A DNA stretch of 64,000 nt from Eucommia ulmoides (taxonomy: Eukaryota; Streptophyta; Magnoliopsida; Garryales; Eucommiaceae): the NCBI GenBank assembly GCA_016647705.1, contig CM028326.1, forward strand, positions 26,970,901-27,034,900. Reading direction: 5' to 3'. Made by a program: the position numbers and the translations under genes. The notes beneath the pieces are model-generated. The model was not told where the DNA came from. It ran no database searches and saw only the letters and a program-made list of their open reading frames with translations. Shown here piece by piece: positions 48,672-60,160 of this stretch. The stretch's first letter is position 1; each line of letters opens with the position of its first letter.

Positions 48672-51600
48672 ATGGCGAGCGTAACAGGGGTTGGACTGAC
48701 ATGGCCTTCGAAGTTGACTCAGTCGATTCCGTCTTCATCGTCACGATCTTCTCGCCGACCGGCACAGTTTTCTTCAACTATTAGAATGGCCGTCTCTGTC
48801 GATGAAAATAAGAAAACCTTCACTCTCCAGAAATCCGAAGAAGCTTTCAATGCCGCCAAGGTACATTATACCCTCCTCTCTTTCAAATTAGGAAGTACAT
48901 GTAAAATTCAATCTGTTCATTTCGAATTGAATTCGAAATGCTAAAGTTTGCTTGATTATGTTAATGTATTGAACGCTTATGCTTCCCATTGTTTGATCTA
49001 TTTAGGCTTGCGAACTCACGCAACCGGTTTTCGGTTAAGAAGGTTTGCAAGAAGTTTTAATTATTGTCTATTGATCAGTCAAGAGGCTTATCTCTACTCA
49101 GATTATCGGGATAACAGAAAATGCGCTTACTGAATTTGATGAGAAAAGATCACAACATAAGGATCTATTATTGGCAATGGTTGTCTAAATTATTTAGCTC
49201 AATATTGCGATTGGTATTACAAAACAAATATAGATTTACAATGTATACATTTCCTTTGGGTTGCATTTGGATTGATGGAATTGAAATGAATGGATTGACA
49301 ATTCAAATTTTAACTTGAAATGAATATCAACAAATTAAAAAACATACATTAATGAGTTTAAGTATAAGATTTGAAATGACTTGGTTAAAGAATCTTATGG
49401 TAGTTGTTTTTCCTGTAAACTTACTTTTTAAGTTCTAAAAAGGACAGTTTGGTGCTACAAAGCTCCCGCTACGCGCGTGGTTAGGGAAAGGGTTGGACCA
49501 CTTGGGTCTATTGTACGTAACCTTACTTTGCTTTGCAAGAGGCTATTTCTATTTAAGAATATTTCCTTTGATGAATAACATTTTCCTTTTAAATGAAAAT
49601 GCTTCAATTTCTGAATTAGAAATCCATTCATCCAAATGGAGCCTTGCTTGGTTCATTTGGAATGCTAATCGTAGTTGTATTTAGTTGAATACACTAGTTT
49701 TGTCTTTTGGTTTGAATGCTAATGTATAAAAGCCTGCATAAATGATGGTTTTAAGCTTGTAACTAAGTAACATGGTACTTTTATCATGTAATAAAATTCA
49801 ACTCAAAATATCTTCTTCAACTTTTTTCTTGAACTTTTTGCTAAATTTTAAATTGTTTTGATATAGTTTAAGGTGATATAGAAGAACGGGATGTCTGTGT
49901 GGAGTATGTACTCTGGAGATGAGAGAACGAACATTTGTTGACCATAATGGTAGTCAATGTTATTGAAAGAGAGCAATAGCAAATGAACACGGAGAGATAT
50001 CTAATTGGTTTTGAATCACATTGGTTGCAAAAAGAGATTAAACCATGGAATGAATGTTGGTCGGCCAAAATTGATTTTTGAAACCTTCCATCTCATATAC
50101 ACCCTCTTGAGAAGTCCGGTTTCTTTAAAAAAAAAAAGAGATCAAATGCTTTAGTGTCGTCTTAACTCATCTTCGTGTTTAGCACAACTTGTTCACATGT
50201 TTCTCATCATTGATTCGTATTAAGAGTGTAAGAGTATTTGCAGGAGTTGATGCCTGGAGGTGTAAATTCCCCTGTACGTGCTTTCAAATCAGTTGGTGGA
50301 CAGCCTATTGTTATTGATTCCGTCAAAGGCTCTCGGATGTGGGATATAGATAGTAATGAATACATCGACTATGTTGGCTCGTGGGGTCCGGCAATTATTG
50401 GTCACGCAGATGACGAGGTTCTTTTCTCTCTAAACTACATGTTGTATTCGACTAGATATTTTCTAAAATCTTCTACATTGGTCCATTAATATTCTTGAAA
50501 ATAGTCATGCTGTACAGGAGACACCCGCCAAAGAACTGCATTTGAAAGATGGTAAGGATATCTGGTGGGATAATTTTCACCATTTTTTGGACAACGCAAA
50601 TGTGCTGTTAATTGTTATATGGTTCCTACCATAATTTTCATATCGTTTTGCACTTCATTAGATGGAATTATGGTGAAGGGGAGATATCTGAACAAAGTTT
50701 TAACCTTTCCTAGAGTTTTGGAATCCACAATTTTGTTTCATTCTATACTACCGCTGACTGGTGCTATGCCCGGGAAAAATAAGCACAATTATTAATTAAT
50801 TTGTTCAAAATATTCAATGACAATGTGGCAAATGTAAAATTTTGGAGTTAGTGTGATAATATTGAAGAATTTAGGTATAAAAGGTTGTTGAATCCCACAT
50901 CGCTTGTGTTACCTAATTTGGAGCTATATGCAAAGCCTAGGGCAATTCTTCTCTTACAAGGCGTCTTTTGAGAGTGAGGCCCATTGGGTTTTTACATGGT
51001 ATCAGAGGTAGACGTTTTGTCTGATGTTGGACGTGTTAAATCCCATATCAATGTTGGGCCCCCTAATATCTGTTCGCAGTGATTTGTCAAAATTCACCCT
51101 GCGCGTGAGGGGACATGTTGAATCCCACATTGATATTGGGCTCACTGATATCTATTTGCAGTAGTTTGTCGAAGTCCACCCTAGCATAAGGGGGGCAGTT
51201 GAATCCCACATTAATGTTGCGCCCTTGATATCCATTCGCAGTGGTTTGGCAAAGTCCAACATATGCGTAAGGGGCGTGTTGGATCTCACATTGCTTGTGT
51301 TACATTATCCTGAGCCATATATAAAGCCTAGGGCAATCCCCTTCCTAGTCTTTTGAGAGTGAGTTCCGTCCATTGGATTTCTACAAAGGTAATTCTATTT
51401 ATTTTTAAGCCACGCAGTATAAATAATATTTTTTTTTTGTGGATTGGAAATCGTGAAGATGAAGAGAAAAAAAAATAGAACTTGGTTTAAACCAAAGAAA
51501 ATTAAAATATGATCAAATGAAAAATTGACAAATCATAAAAAACAATTAAACTCAAAACTCTAGAAAATTTAGGATTCATGAAAAGAAGGCTTCCAGGCCT

Positions 51601-52704
51601 CATACATTCTATTAGAAGTAATTTTTTTACCTGCAGGTACTTGCAGCCTTGGCCGAAACAATGAAGAAGGGCACCAGTTTCGGCGCGCCATGTCTTCTAG
51701 AAAACATTCTAGCTGAGATGGTCATATCGGCTGTTCCAAGCATAGAAATGGTCCGATTTGTGAACTCCGGAACCGAGGCTTGCATGGGTGTGCTCCGATT
51801 GGCTCGTGCATTCACAGGCAGACCGAAAATAATCAAATTCGAAGGCTGTTACCATGGCCATGCTGATCCCTTCCTTGTCAAGGCTGGCAGCGGTGTCGCA
51901 ACCCTAGGTCTCCCCGACTCCCCCGGCGTTCCTCGGGCCGCAACCCACGACACCTTAACTGCCCCCTACAATGACATCTCATCCATCGAAAATCTCTTTG
52001 AGACCCACAAGGGAGAGATCGCCGCCATCATTCTTGAGCCCGTTGTCGGAAACTCTGGCTTCATCGCACCGACGCCGGAATTCCTCGCCGCCATCCGCCA
52101 CATTACGAAAGAGAATGATTCTCTCTTGATATTCGACGAAGTCATGACCGGGTTTCGGATATCCTACGGTGGGGCCCAGGAGTATTTCGGGGTGACCCCC
52201 GACCTGACGACGCTTGGGAAGATCATCGGAGGGGGACTTCCAGTGGGGGCGTACGGCGGGAGGAGGGAGATCATGGAGATAGTGGCTCCGGCAGGACCCA
52301 TGTATCAAGCTGGGACCCTTAGCGGGAACCCGCTCGCAATGACTGCCGGAATCCACACACTCAAGCGGTTGAAACAGCCGGGATCATACGAATACCTGAA
52401 TGAGATCACCGGAGAACTCATTCGGGGCATTCTCAATGTTGGAAAGAAGGCTGGCCACACGATCTCTGGCGGGTATATAAGCGGGATGTTTGGTGTTTTC
52501 TTCGCCGAAGGGCCGGTTTATAACTTTGAAGATGCGAAGAAGAGTGATACGGCTAAATTCGCGAGGTTCCATAGAGGAATGCTTGAAGAAGGGGTTTATT
52601 TAGCTCCCTCACAATTTGAAGCTGGATTCACTAGCTTAGCTCACACTTCCGAGGATATTCAACGTACGGTTGAGGCAGCCGAGCGGGTTTTTCAACGAAT
52701 TTGA
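48672..52704 (+). CDS. GSA: Glutamate-1-semialdehyde 2,1-aminomutase, chloroplastic
   Basis: Converts glutamate-1-semialdehyde to 5-aminolevulinate in the plastid stroma, the second step of the C5 pathway to chlorophyll and haem, using pyridoxamine/pyridoxal phosphate. Exons 48672-48860, 50244-50417 and 51637-52704 join in frame to 476 aa, the normal plant length. Residues 1 to about 40 are Ser/Arg-rich with few acidic residues ([12 protein letters not shown]), a stromal transit peptide. The mature start contains [24 protein letters not shown]. The class III aminotransferase fold shows [38 protein letters not shown] (Asp about 288), and the cofactor lysine in [11 protein letters not shown] (Lys about 316). 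All key motifs are intact, so the gene looks functional. Intron 1 holds a MITE with a nested SINE and intron 2 holds a TRIM. Confidence 0.97.
49259..49643. mobile_element. MITE in GSA intron 1, interrupted by an Au SINE
   Basis: Imperfect terminal inverted repeats GGTTGCATTTGGATTGATGG and (right end) CCATTCATCCAAATGGAGCC. TTG occurs on both flanks (49256-49258 and 49644-49646), a variant of the TTA/TWA target of Tourist-like MITEs. An Au SINE fragment lies inside at 49438-49552. Confidence 0.55.
49438..49552 (-). mobile_element. 5'-truncated Au SINE in GSA intron 1
   Basis: The plus strand reads AAAAAGGACAGTTTGGTGC ... TTGGACCACTTGGGTCTATT ... GCAAGAGGCTATTTC. This is the reverse complement of the Au SINE 3' part up to the region after box B. 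The promoter boxes A and B are missing, so the copy is truncated at its 5' end, as happens with incomplete reverse transcription. Confidence 0.8.
50886..51385 (+). mobile_element. TRIM element in GSA intron 2
   Basis: Exactly 500 bp. Left LTR is 50886-50996 (TGTTGAATCC ... TTTTTACA) and right LTR 51277-51385 (TGTTGGATCT ... TTTCTACA). The primer-binding site TGGTATCAGAGG sits directly after the left LTR (50997), and a purine tract (TAAGGGGCG) lies before the right LTR. A perfect 5 bp TSD, AAGGT, flanks it (50881-50885 and 51386-51390). There is no coding capacity. The interior is made of three diverged ~75 bp repeats (GTTGAATCCCACATT ... GTAGTTTGTCGAAGTCCACC). Confidence 0.95.
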
Positions 52705-53035
52705 ACATTAGGTACATCTATTTGCTCGAGTATTTTCGTTTATTAGTAATTTTTTTAGGAGACTGGGTAATTTTTATGGGTGTAGGGTTTTGTTTGGATT
52801 GAAGATATGAGATTGTTGAATTTAACTGTAGAATATGCTGTTCTTTTTTGTAGAATTTTTGTGCGGTGTTTGGTTTTCGTTCGCTGTACCATCTGGTTGA
52901 GAGCATGTAGAATATGCTGTTAATTCTGGTTTCCTCGCAGTTAATGTGAAATAAGCTATCTTTAGTCTTTAGCTATTGGGGGCATGGGTCTTTGCTTTTT
53001 CTTTTCGGTTTTTCTGGGAGTAAAATGACAGTTTT
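52705..53035. other. GSA 3' UTR and flank
   Basis: No further gene. The 3' UTR probably ends within about 250 bases of the stop; no single polyadenylation signal stands out. Confidence 0.4.
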
Positions 53036-54180
53036 GGTGTTGTTTGGTAGCTGTTTCCATTCCCGCTCCCAAAATTTTAATTTACAGAAACTCATTTGGT
53101 AAACAAGTTTCTGTTTTCAAAATTTTGAGAGTATTGTGGGAGTGTTTCCTGATACCTTAATAATCATTGATATAAAAGATGTTGATTCCTCTTCACTCCC
53201 ACAAAACTATTCCCGCCACCACCCTGTTGGCTGCCATACATTTAAAGAAAAAAAAAACAAATAATGCAACCAAAAGTGTTTCTTGTTTTTGTTTTCATAA
53301 AATAAGAGAAATAATTTCAGGACAATGGTTGTATCAATCATGTAAATATTCCTAGAATACTCCAGAACATGTTTCTATTCTTGGGAAATTTTTGTTCCTA
53401 CTCTCAAAATTTTGGGATTAATGTATAACATGTTTCTATTCTCAAAATTTTTGCAGTATTTCTTAAATTCTTTAAAAAAAATGTTGATTCCTATTCATTC
53501 CTAGAAAACTATTCACACAACCACTATTTGTAGGCCACCGTCACCTGTCGGCCACCATACATTTAAAGGAAAAATATAGAATAAATGTTACAACCAAACG
53601 TGTTTCTTGTTTTTGTTCTCATAAGTTAAATAAATAATTTTAGGACAATGGTTTTTACCAAATATGTTTCTATTCCCAAAATAAAGTAGAACAGACACAA
53701 AATTCTCATCCCAGTTTATTGAAAATAGAAACAAAAAAATAGAAACACTAATCAAATGCCACCTTAGCGTTTCTGTTCTAAAATTTGTATTTTTTGTTCC
53801 ATAACAGAAATCTGGAACACAATTCCGTTCTATTTCCAGAAGCGTGTTCTGAAAAACTGAGAGTAGAACAGAAACAGATGTTCGTTCCCAATTTGTTTTT
53901 CACATGTAGATTTTTTTTGGGGGGAGTGAAATGACCGTTTAGATGGTGTTTGTTCATTCTGTTCTCCAAATTCTATTGTTGGTTCCAAGTTCCCTGAGAA
54001 CATTAGCAGAACTAAGTTTCGGAACAGTTCTCTCCTATTTCCAAAAACGTTGTCATAAAAACCTGGGAGCATAGCAGAAACGTTTTTATTTGCGTTCTCA
54101 ATTCTTTTGAGAATAAAAACAAAAAGATTGGAAACAAAAACAGTACAGGAACAGTACAGGAACAGGCAAAGGGGCTTGGT
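53036..54180. repeat. MITE-like repeats with GTTTCTGTTC/GAACAGAAAC motifs
   Basis: 53036-53763 has imperfect inverted ends: GGTGTTGTTTGGTAGCTGTTTC-like at the left and GAAACACTAATCAAATGCCACC-like at the right. It is full of TTTCTATTCTCAAAATTTTG repeats. 53764-54180 continues with related AGAACAGAAAC-type sequence and probably belongs to a second, overlapping element. Similar sequence occurs in MORC intron 19 (about 28370-28540). Confidence 0.45.
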
Positions 54181-54518
54181 GCATAATGAGGTCACCTTAT
54201 CATGAGAGAACACATTAGCTTTAACATGTCAACGACAAAATCCATGATTACTCTATACTCATATCAACAATAATATTTTTATTACTTAACAGTAACATTA
54301 AAACACAACAAAATTTGGACTTAATTCAAGTATAAGGGACAAACAAACAAAAAGGGTTTTGACACTTTGTACCCCTTAAGTTTGACCATTGTTTCACTTT
54401 GGTCCCTAATTGCAATTTGAACACATAATACCCTGAAGTTCCGTAAGGATCCTACTTCAGTCCAAATTATTACCTCTATTACAATTTTGGAGTACAAAAA
54501 ACCAACTTATTTGCACCC

Positions 54519-54524
<6 letters not shown>

Positions 54525-54580
<56 letters not shown>
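54525..54580. repeat. (TA)n microsatellite
   Basis: About 27 TA units inside the long-TIR MITE. It creates the spurious IYIYIY reading frame. Confidence 0.9.
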
Positions 54581-54583
<3 letters not shown>

Positions 54584-54619
54584 ATATGGGTAGAAAGGAG
54601 AGTGGCAGGGAAAAAGAAC

Positions 54620-55255
54620 TAGGGCGCCTGTGCAAATATAACCGACAACCTGACTACGTCAACTCCATCGTCTCTCTTCCAATCTTCTCCAACTTTGAGA
54701 ATTAGGATAAATCCAAATATTCCAAACTCGTTCTTCGCCTTTCTTCCTATTCTCTTATTTGATTTTTCGTCTTGGATTCTTTTTTTTTTTTTTTTTTCCC
54801 AATATGCGAAAGTGACCGGAGAAATTAAGGTTTCCTTCATCTACCTGAATTTGAAAATGATAGAAGATAGTTGCAGTTGAAAAGCGATAGAAGACAGTTG
54901 CAGTTGAAAGCGATCGGAGAAATTCAGGTGTGTGAAAATTTTGTTGTAATTCCCTATTTGTTTCTGTTGAATATGTTCTAAGTTTTGTTCTAGTCTGATT
55001 TGCGCTTCATTTCTGTTGAATTTATCTAAGTTTCGTTATACATTTGAATGCCCTGTATGTTTTTTTGTTTCTGTTTTTGTTCTTCATTCAACATCCTCAT
55101 CTGATCGGAATCCGTCCAAATCCGACAACACCCGAAACTGTCGGATTATCCCTCTTTTCGGTTGAATTCGGATTGAGAATTTCCAGACCCGACACATTCG
55201 GGTCGAGTTTCGGATTTGTCCCAAAAAAATCACATCCAACTCGTGCACACCCCTA
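54620..55255. mobile_element. Non-autonomous hAT-like element with perfect TSD
   Basis: 636 bp. The left end is TAGGGCGCCTGTGCA and the right end is TGCACACCCCTA (inverted with mismatches). A perfect 8 bp TSD, AAAAGAAC, is at 54612-54619 and 55256-55263. Its interior contains CCGACAACACCCGAAACTG and TCGGGTCGAG blocks related to the element at 15252-16248, so the two belong to one family. A 25 bp tandem duplication lies at about 54858-54908 (GATAGAAGA(T/C)AGTTGCAGTT). Confidence 0.88.
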
Positions 55256-55440
55256 AAAAGAACGTTGGAATTTCCAATAATTCTATTAAAAAAAAGTCAA
55301 GTGCATGAAAAATGATTGTTTTTCGTCCACTGTGGTGGAATGATTAAGAAACTTTAAGGAGTTATAGTTCAAAATGAAACTATGGTGACCAAAGTGAAAT
55401 TGTGGTCAAACTTCAGGGGTACAAAGCGTTAAAACCTCTT

Positions 55441-56389
55441 TACGGAAATGCTGGGATCAGTTTTTTCTTTTTTTACTTTGCGTGCGGCGCAGGTTTCTGC
55501 CTGTTTATTTATTAGTTAAAAAATAAAAAATAATAAAGGGAAAAACACTACTTTCTTTAGATATGTCTCTTTGTTCTGCTTCCTTTCCTTTTCCATCTCT
55601 TTCTCTTCTTCTTTTTCCAAGATATGTCTTGAGACCGTATCTATGTTTGATAGTAATTAGTGATGGATTTAGGATTTTTAGACAAAGAAATCCCTAATAG
55701 TGCTCTTAATTAATTATCATAATTATGCACTAATCTATATCTATATAAAAACCTAAAAGTAAAAGCTTAAATTAATATTAATAGTAGTATGACATACCTA
55801 ATTTAGAGTGAGTACTCCAATAGATATGACAAAATTGACGTGTCATTTTTTAAAAGAATTTTTAAATTAAAATTAAAAAATAACTTAGAATTAATTGTAG
55901 TTTTTAAATATATTTTTGTATTAAAAGTACAAGTAAATATTAACTTTAAAATATTTTAATATTATGTATTTTTTTTTATTTTAAATTAAATTATAACAAT
56001 AATTTAAATTTAAAATAAAATTAAAACCCTAAAATAATCCAAGATTAATCCAACCCTAATTAAAGCTAACCTTAATTAAACCCTCATCTATATATGACAT
56101 AGGGTATTGCATGGCACACACAGAATATCTGTGCCAAAAATGACATAGATGGTGATCGAGCTGTTGGAGTTCATTTTGGTATCAAAATTGTCAAAATTTG
56201 GGATGGGACAGAGAATGGCTAAGCGGTTGGAGTTGCTCTTAGAAGGCTTAGAGGAACTTATTTGTGCTCTCCTTAATTTTACCAATATTAGCATACATAT
56301 ATTTAATAAATATACTTGAAAAGAGCAATTTTTGGCATTAATGAGTGTATGCATTCCATGAGTAATATAAATGGTTTGAAAACCTTTTA
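55441..56389. other. AT-rich intergenic sequence
   Basis: No gene. The segment about 56085-56245 has TGGCACACACAGAA ... GCGGTTGGAGTTGCTCTTA. That is an end of the same GAGCATCTCCAAC type as at 14270 and probably marks a small non-autonomous element fragment. Confidence 0.4.
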
Positions 56390-57042
56390 GGTTGCGTTTG
56401 GATAAAAGATTTAATAAATTCATAAAATTTGTAAATGATGGAACTTCAAAATTATGGATTTTGAAATCCCATCATTTACAAATTTCTTATTTGGATAACA
56501 TTTTTAAATAAAAATTTTGATTGTGTAATTTTATAATTCCTATATTTTGATAGACAAATATTTGCACATAAAATTTTGAAATCTATTAAATTTTAATAAA
56601 AATAAATAAAAATATATCTCGTAATATAATTTTTATTTAGTAACTTAATAATATAATTTTTATACCTATTTTAGCAATATAATTTTAACTATACATCACT
56701 ATTTTAATAATATGATTTTCATACATATTTTACAAATATAATTTTATTATATAATATATAGAGAAAATAAATTTTTAAAATTCATATAATTACTAAATAA
56801 AAAATTGGATTGAATTAAAATGGATGAGAAATTAAAAAAAAAAAATAGTAAATTCCTCATGATTTAGAAATAACATATGTTTTGAAGGAATTTAAAAATT
56901 ATTCTTATTCTCTCATTTTACTAATGAATGGATTTTATATTTCCCTCCTAATATTATCTAATAAAGAATTTGCTAAAACAGATTTATGGAATCCTTTGAA
57001 TAAATGAAATTCCTCTCTCAAATTCTTTGTCCAAATACAACC
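56390..57042. mobile_element. Tourist-like MITE, 653 bp
   Basis: Left end GGTTGCGTTTGGATAAAAGA. The right end read inverted is GGTTGTATTTGGACAAAGAA. TTA duplicates flank it (56387-56389 and 57043-57045). The interior is AT-rich and non-coding. The TTA target and end type match PIF/Harbinger-derived MITEs. Confidence 0.75.
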
Positions 57043-57384
57043 TTATATTTTCTAAGACCCTCAATTTGTCTATCGAAATAGAGAGTAATAATTGAAAAAC
57101 AATACATGAAAAAAAATAAAATTATATATTGAAATCCATGTTATTACAACAAAATAACCAAACAGCACCTAAATGTTTCATCTGTAAATATTGAGAAATT
57201 AATAATATAATTTTTTTAATGTTTGATTTGTAAATATGGCGAATTTAATAATATATTTTCTTGTTTTAAATGCACAAGTCTAAAATTAATATTATTAAAA
57301 ATTAAGGGTGGAGTTGGATTTTTTAGAGGTCTTGTCTTTTCAAAAATTACAGTGCATTGACGGTTAATAAAATACTAATTTTAG

Positions 57385-58106
57385 ATCCGGATACGAGTTT
57401 AAAAAAATAAATTAAATTTATATTAATAGATATTTAATATTTGACTATTATATATGAAATATTTAGTATTATTTTTTTTTTTTTTATTTAAAGTTGAATA
57501 ATAATTTTTTAAAAATAAAAAATTAATACATTTAAAAAAAATATCATTTTTTATCACTCTAATTTATTTCTACACTTCAAAATAATAAGCAAAAGAGTAA
57601 CATAAATTTAAGTATAAAAACCTAAGTGGAGATATATCATTTTTAAAATTGTTAATGTGTGTTTAAATAGAAACTTTATTTCTTTATTTATAATTCTTTT
57701 AATTTTGTTTTTAAGGTTAATTTTTAAACAAATAAATAGCTTTCACTTTGTGTTGTTTAGTAGTTATTATTATTAGAAATTTTAATAGTGATTATCAATA
57801 AAAAAATCACAACAAAAGAGAAAAAAATATAATTATTTTGACCAATTTAATATGTCATATTTATAAAAATAAAATAAAAAAATAGACATTTATTTTGAAT
57901 TGGAAGAAAATTATTATGGGTAATTAGTTAGAATGAAAAAATTAATTTAAGTACGAAAGATTCAATTAATTTACATTAAAATATTATTAAAATTATACTA
58001 TCTTTAAAAACAAAAAATATAAAAAATCATAATATTATTGTATGGAGTTAATATCATAAGGGTTAAATAAATATTGACTATTCATTCATCCAAATGAATA
58101 GAAATT
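57385..58106 (+). repeat. AT-rich dispersed repeat, copy 2
   Basis: Collinear with 45280-45960 in the same orientation, 12 kb away, with substitutions and small indels throughout. No inverted ends or TSD were identified. Class unknown. Confidence 0.75.
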
Positions 58107-58679
58107 GAGGGATGAGCAATATTTGAATATAAGAGCATGTCTTCCACTTTTATATATAACATATAGATTATTTAATTTTTTGTGTTTTTTCTATTTTACA
58201 TTTTTTTTTATTTTCCATTTATTTTATTTTTGTTTTTTATTTTACTATATTTCTTTACTTTCTATTTTTAATATTTTCTACATTATTTTTTTTTATTTTT
58301 TTTCTTCTGTGTCATTTTTAAATTTTCTTTTTCTTTTTATTCAATCTTTCGTGTTCCATTTCTGTTTCATTTTTACATTTTTGTTTTTAGGGTATTTTGT
58401 TATTTAGAAACAAAAAGCTGAAAACTCAAACAAAGTCAGAAAAAATGATTTTTTTTTTGTCAATTTTAAATTTATATTTTCTTTTTCTAAAGTCAATAAT
58501 TAGTTTTTGATTTTTTTTTTGGTTTTATGTTTTTTGTTTTTGTTTTTATTTTCTGTCATTTATTTTATTTTTCATTTCTTTTTTATTTTGATTTTTTAAT
58601 ATTTATTCGTTATATTATTAAAAATTTTGCAAAAGCCAAGAACACCCTCGCTCGCCTTGGTTACAAATCAATTTTTTAA
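58107..58679. other. T-rich low-complexity DNA
   Basis: Long T-rich runs (TTTTATTTT-type) generate a phenylalanine-rich open frame at 58105-58407 that is not a gene. Confidence 0.6.
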
Positions 58680-59381
58680 CGGCTTATTTGGTTGGATGGA
58701 ATGAAATCATGATGCAATGGAATAGGAGAAGAAATAGGATGAAGGAATGAATGAAATGAATTCATCAATAGAATCACTATTCAATTTTTTAGTTTGATCG
58801 TTATTATATGCTTATAAAATGAAATAGTGAAACATAATAAAATTTCTACTATATCATTTTACATATTAATTTTGAGATTAAATTCATTCACAATATATAG
58901 TCACAAATAGATTATTTGAAAAAAAAAAAAAAAAAAAAAAAAACGACTACAAAACGTGAGTAATATCCCATATGAAAAATGTTCAAAATCTATCAACAAA
59001 ATAAAATGAAACATCAAAACTTATAAAATGAATAAAAGAGATGAATAATTAAAAGATAAAATAAAAAGTAAAGGTTGAAATAATAATTAAGATATTAGTC
59101 CATATTTACATTTCAAAATATTAGTCCATGTTTACCAGATAAAAAATCTATCAAATTTAAATTCAAATGGAATGAGTTTTCTAAGGTAATATGAATGAGC
59201 TTTTTTGGAATTCCATTTTTCTATTTCAATGGGTTGGGCTGATTCAAACCCACGAGATATGTACTTTAATTTCATCAATTTTTATATTTTTTATTCCATT
59301 GGACAACTAAACAAGAGAATCATAATTGAAGGTGAAATGACGATTCTATTCTACCCCTATTCTATTCAACCAAACGAGTCA
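58680..59381. mobile_element. Tourist-like MITE, 702 bp
   Basis: Left end CGGCTTATTTGGTTGGATGG, right end CTATTCAACCAAACGAGTCA (inverted, imperfect). TAA occurs on both sides (58677-58679 and 59382-59384). Internal A-run at 58920-58942. Confidence 0.6.
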
Positions 59382-59387
59382 TAACGC

Positions 59388-60160
59388 TACATTTGGTACA
59401 ATGGAATTGAATATAATGGAATGAAATGATAATAAAATTGAAATTACTATGGTAATTGAATGGAATGATTATTACCATTCTTATTCCTATGTTTGGTGAC
59501 AAAAAGGAACTAGATATCATTTCCATTTCAATGTTTGATTAGTGTTGGTAATAAATCAGAAATGAAATGCATTTGTACAATAAAGTCTCTGCTTGAAAAC
59601 ATACATATATATATATATATAAAGAAAGAATATTCGAAGATAAACCAAATGAAGTTCCAAATAAAAGGTATATGTGTGTGTGGGTTGGGGTGTGTGTGTA
59701 GAAGAGAGAGAAAAAGAAGAAAAATGAGAGGGAGACATTGGACCGGCTGGGGGTGGGGCGACGGGTGGTGGGGGAGGGTACCGGTGTGGGGGTTTTGGGG
59801 TTAGAGAGAGAGAGCTTTCTCGTCGGAGAAGATAGTTTAGGTAGGAAGGAGGGGGAGGGAAGTATAAAAAAAATTAAGGGATATACGTGTTAGCAATTCA
59901 AAGGGTAAAATAGTAATTTAATTCCCATTCCAATATTTGGTTAGTGTTTGGTCACGTTTTTAGGTCGATGAAGGATTAAAACGTAATCCCATGTACTTAG
60001 GATTAACTAATATCAAGTTTATATATCTTGAGATTGATTAATCTCATATTTTGTGGGATCAGAAAATTTTTGGTAATAAAAATAAAATTTAATCACATAT
60101 ACCAAACATAGAAATGGAATGATCATTTGTATGACCATTCCAATCACTTGCTGAATCTCG
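59388..60160. repeat. Further MITE-like DNA with TGGAATGA motifs
   Basis: Contains ATTTGGTACAATGGAATTG at the left and several copies of ATTCCTATGTTTGGTGA / TACCAAACATAGAAATGG in opposite orientations. This suggests one or two degenerate inverted-repeat elements. 59660-59830 is an unusual G-rich segment (GGGTTGGGGTGTGTGTG, GGTGGTGGGGGAGGG). Confidence 0.35.

Larger units (their letters stand above)
54356..55440. mobile_element. Long-TIR (Mutator-like) MITE, host of a nested hAT element
   Basis: The ends are about 50 bp imperfect inverted repeats. Left: TTTTGACACTTTGTACCCC then TTAAGTTTGACCATTG and TTTCACTTTGGTCCC. Right (inverted): TTTTAACGCTTTGTACCCC then TGAAGTTTGACCAC and AATTTCACTTTGGTCACC. 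Removing the nested element at 54620-55255 and one TSD copy leaves about 440 bp. It contains a (TA)n tract at about 54525-54580. No 9 bp TSD was confirmed. There is no transposase. Confidence 0.65.

Noticed and set aside
54487..54705. Reading frames with IYIYIYIY
   Set aside because: (TA)n microsatellite translation, as also at 36160-36420.
58105..58407. Phe-rich 100-residue ORF resembling a membrane protein
   Set aside because: Pure T-rich low-complexity DNA with no start context or neighbours supporting a gene.
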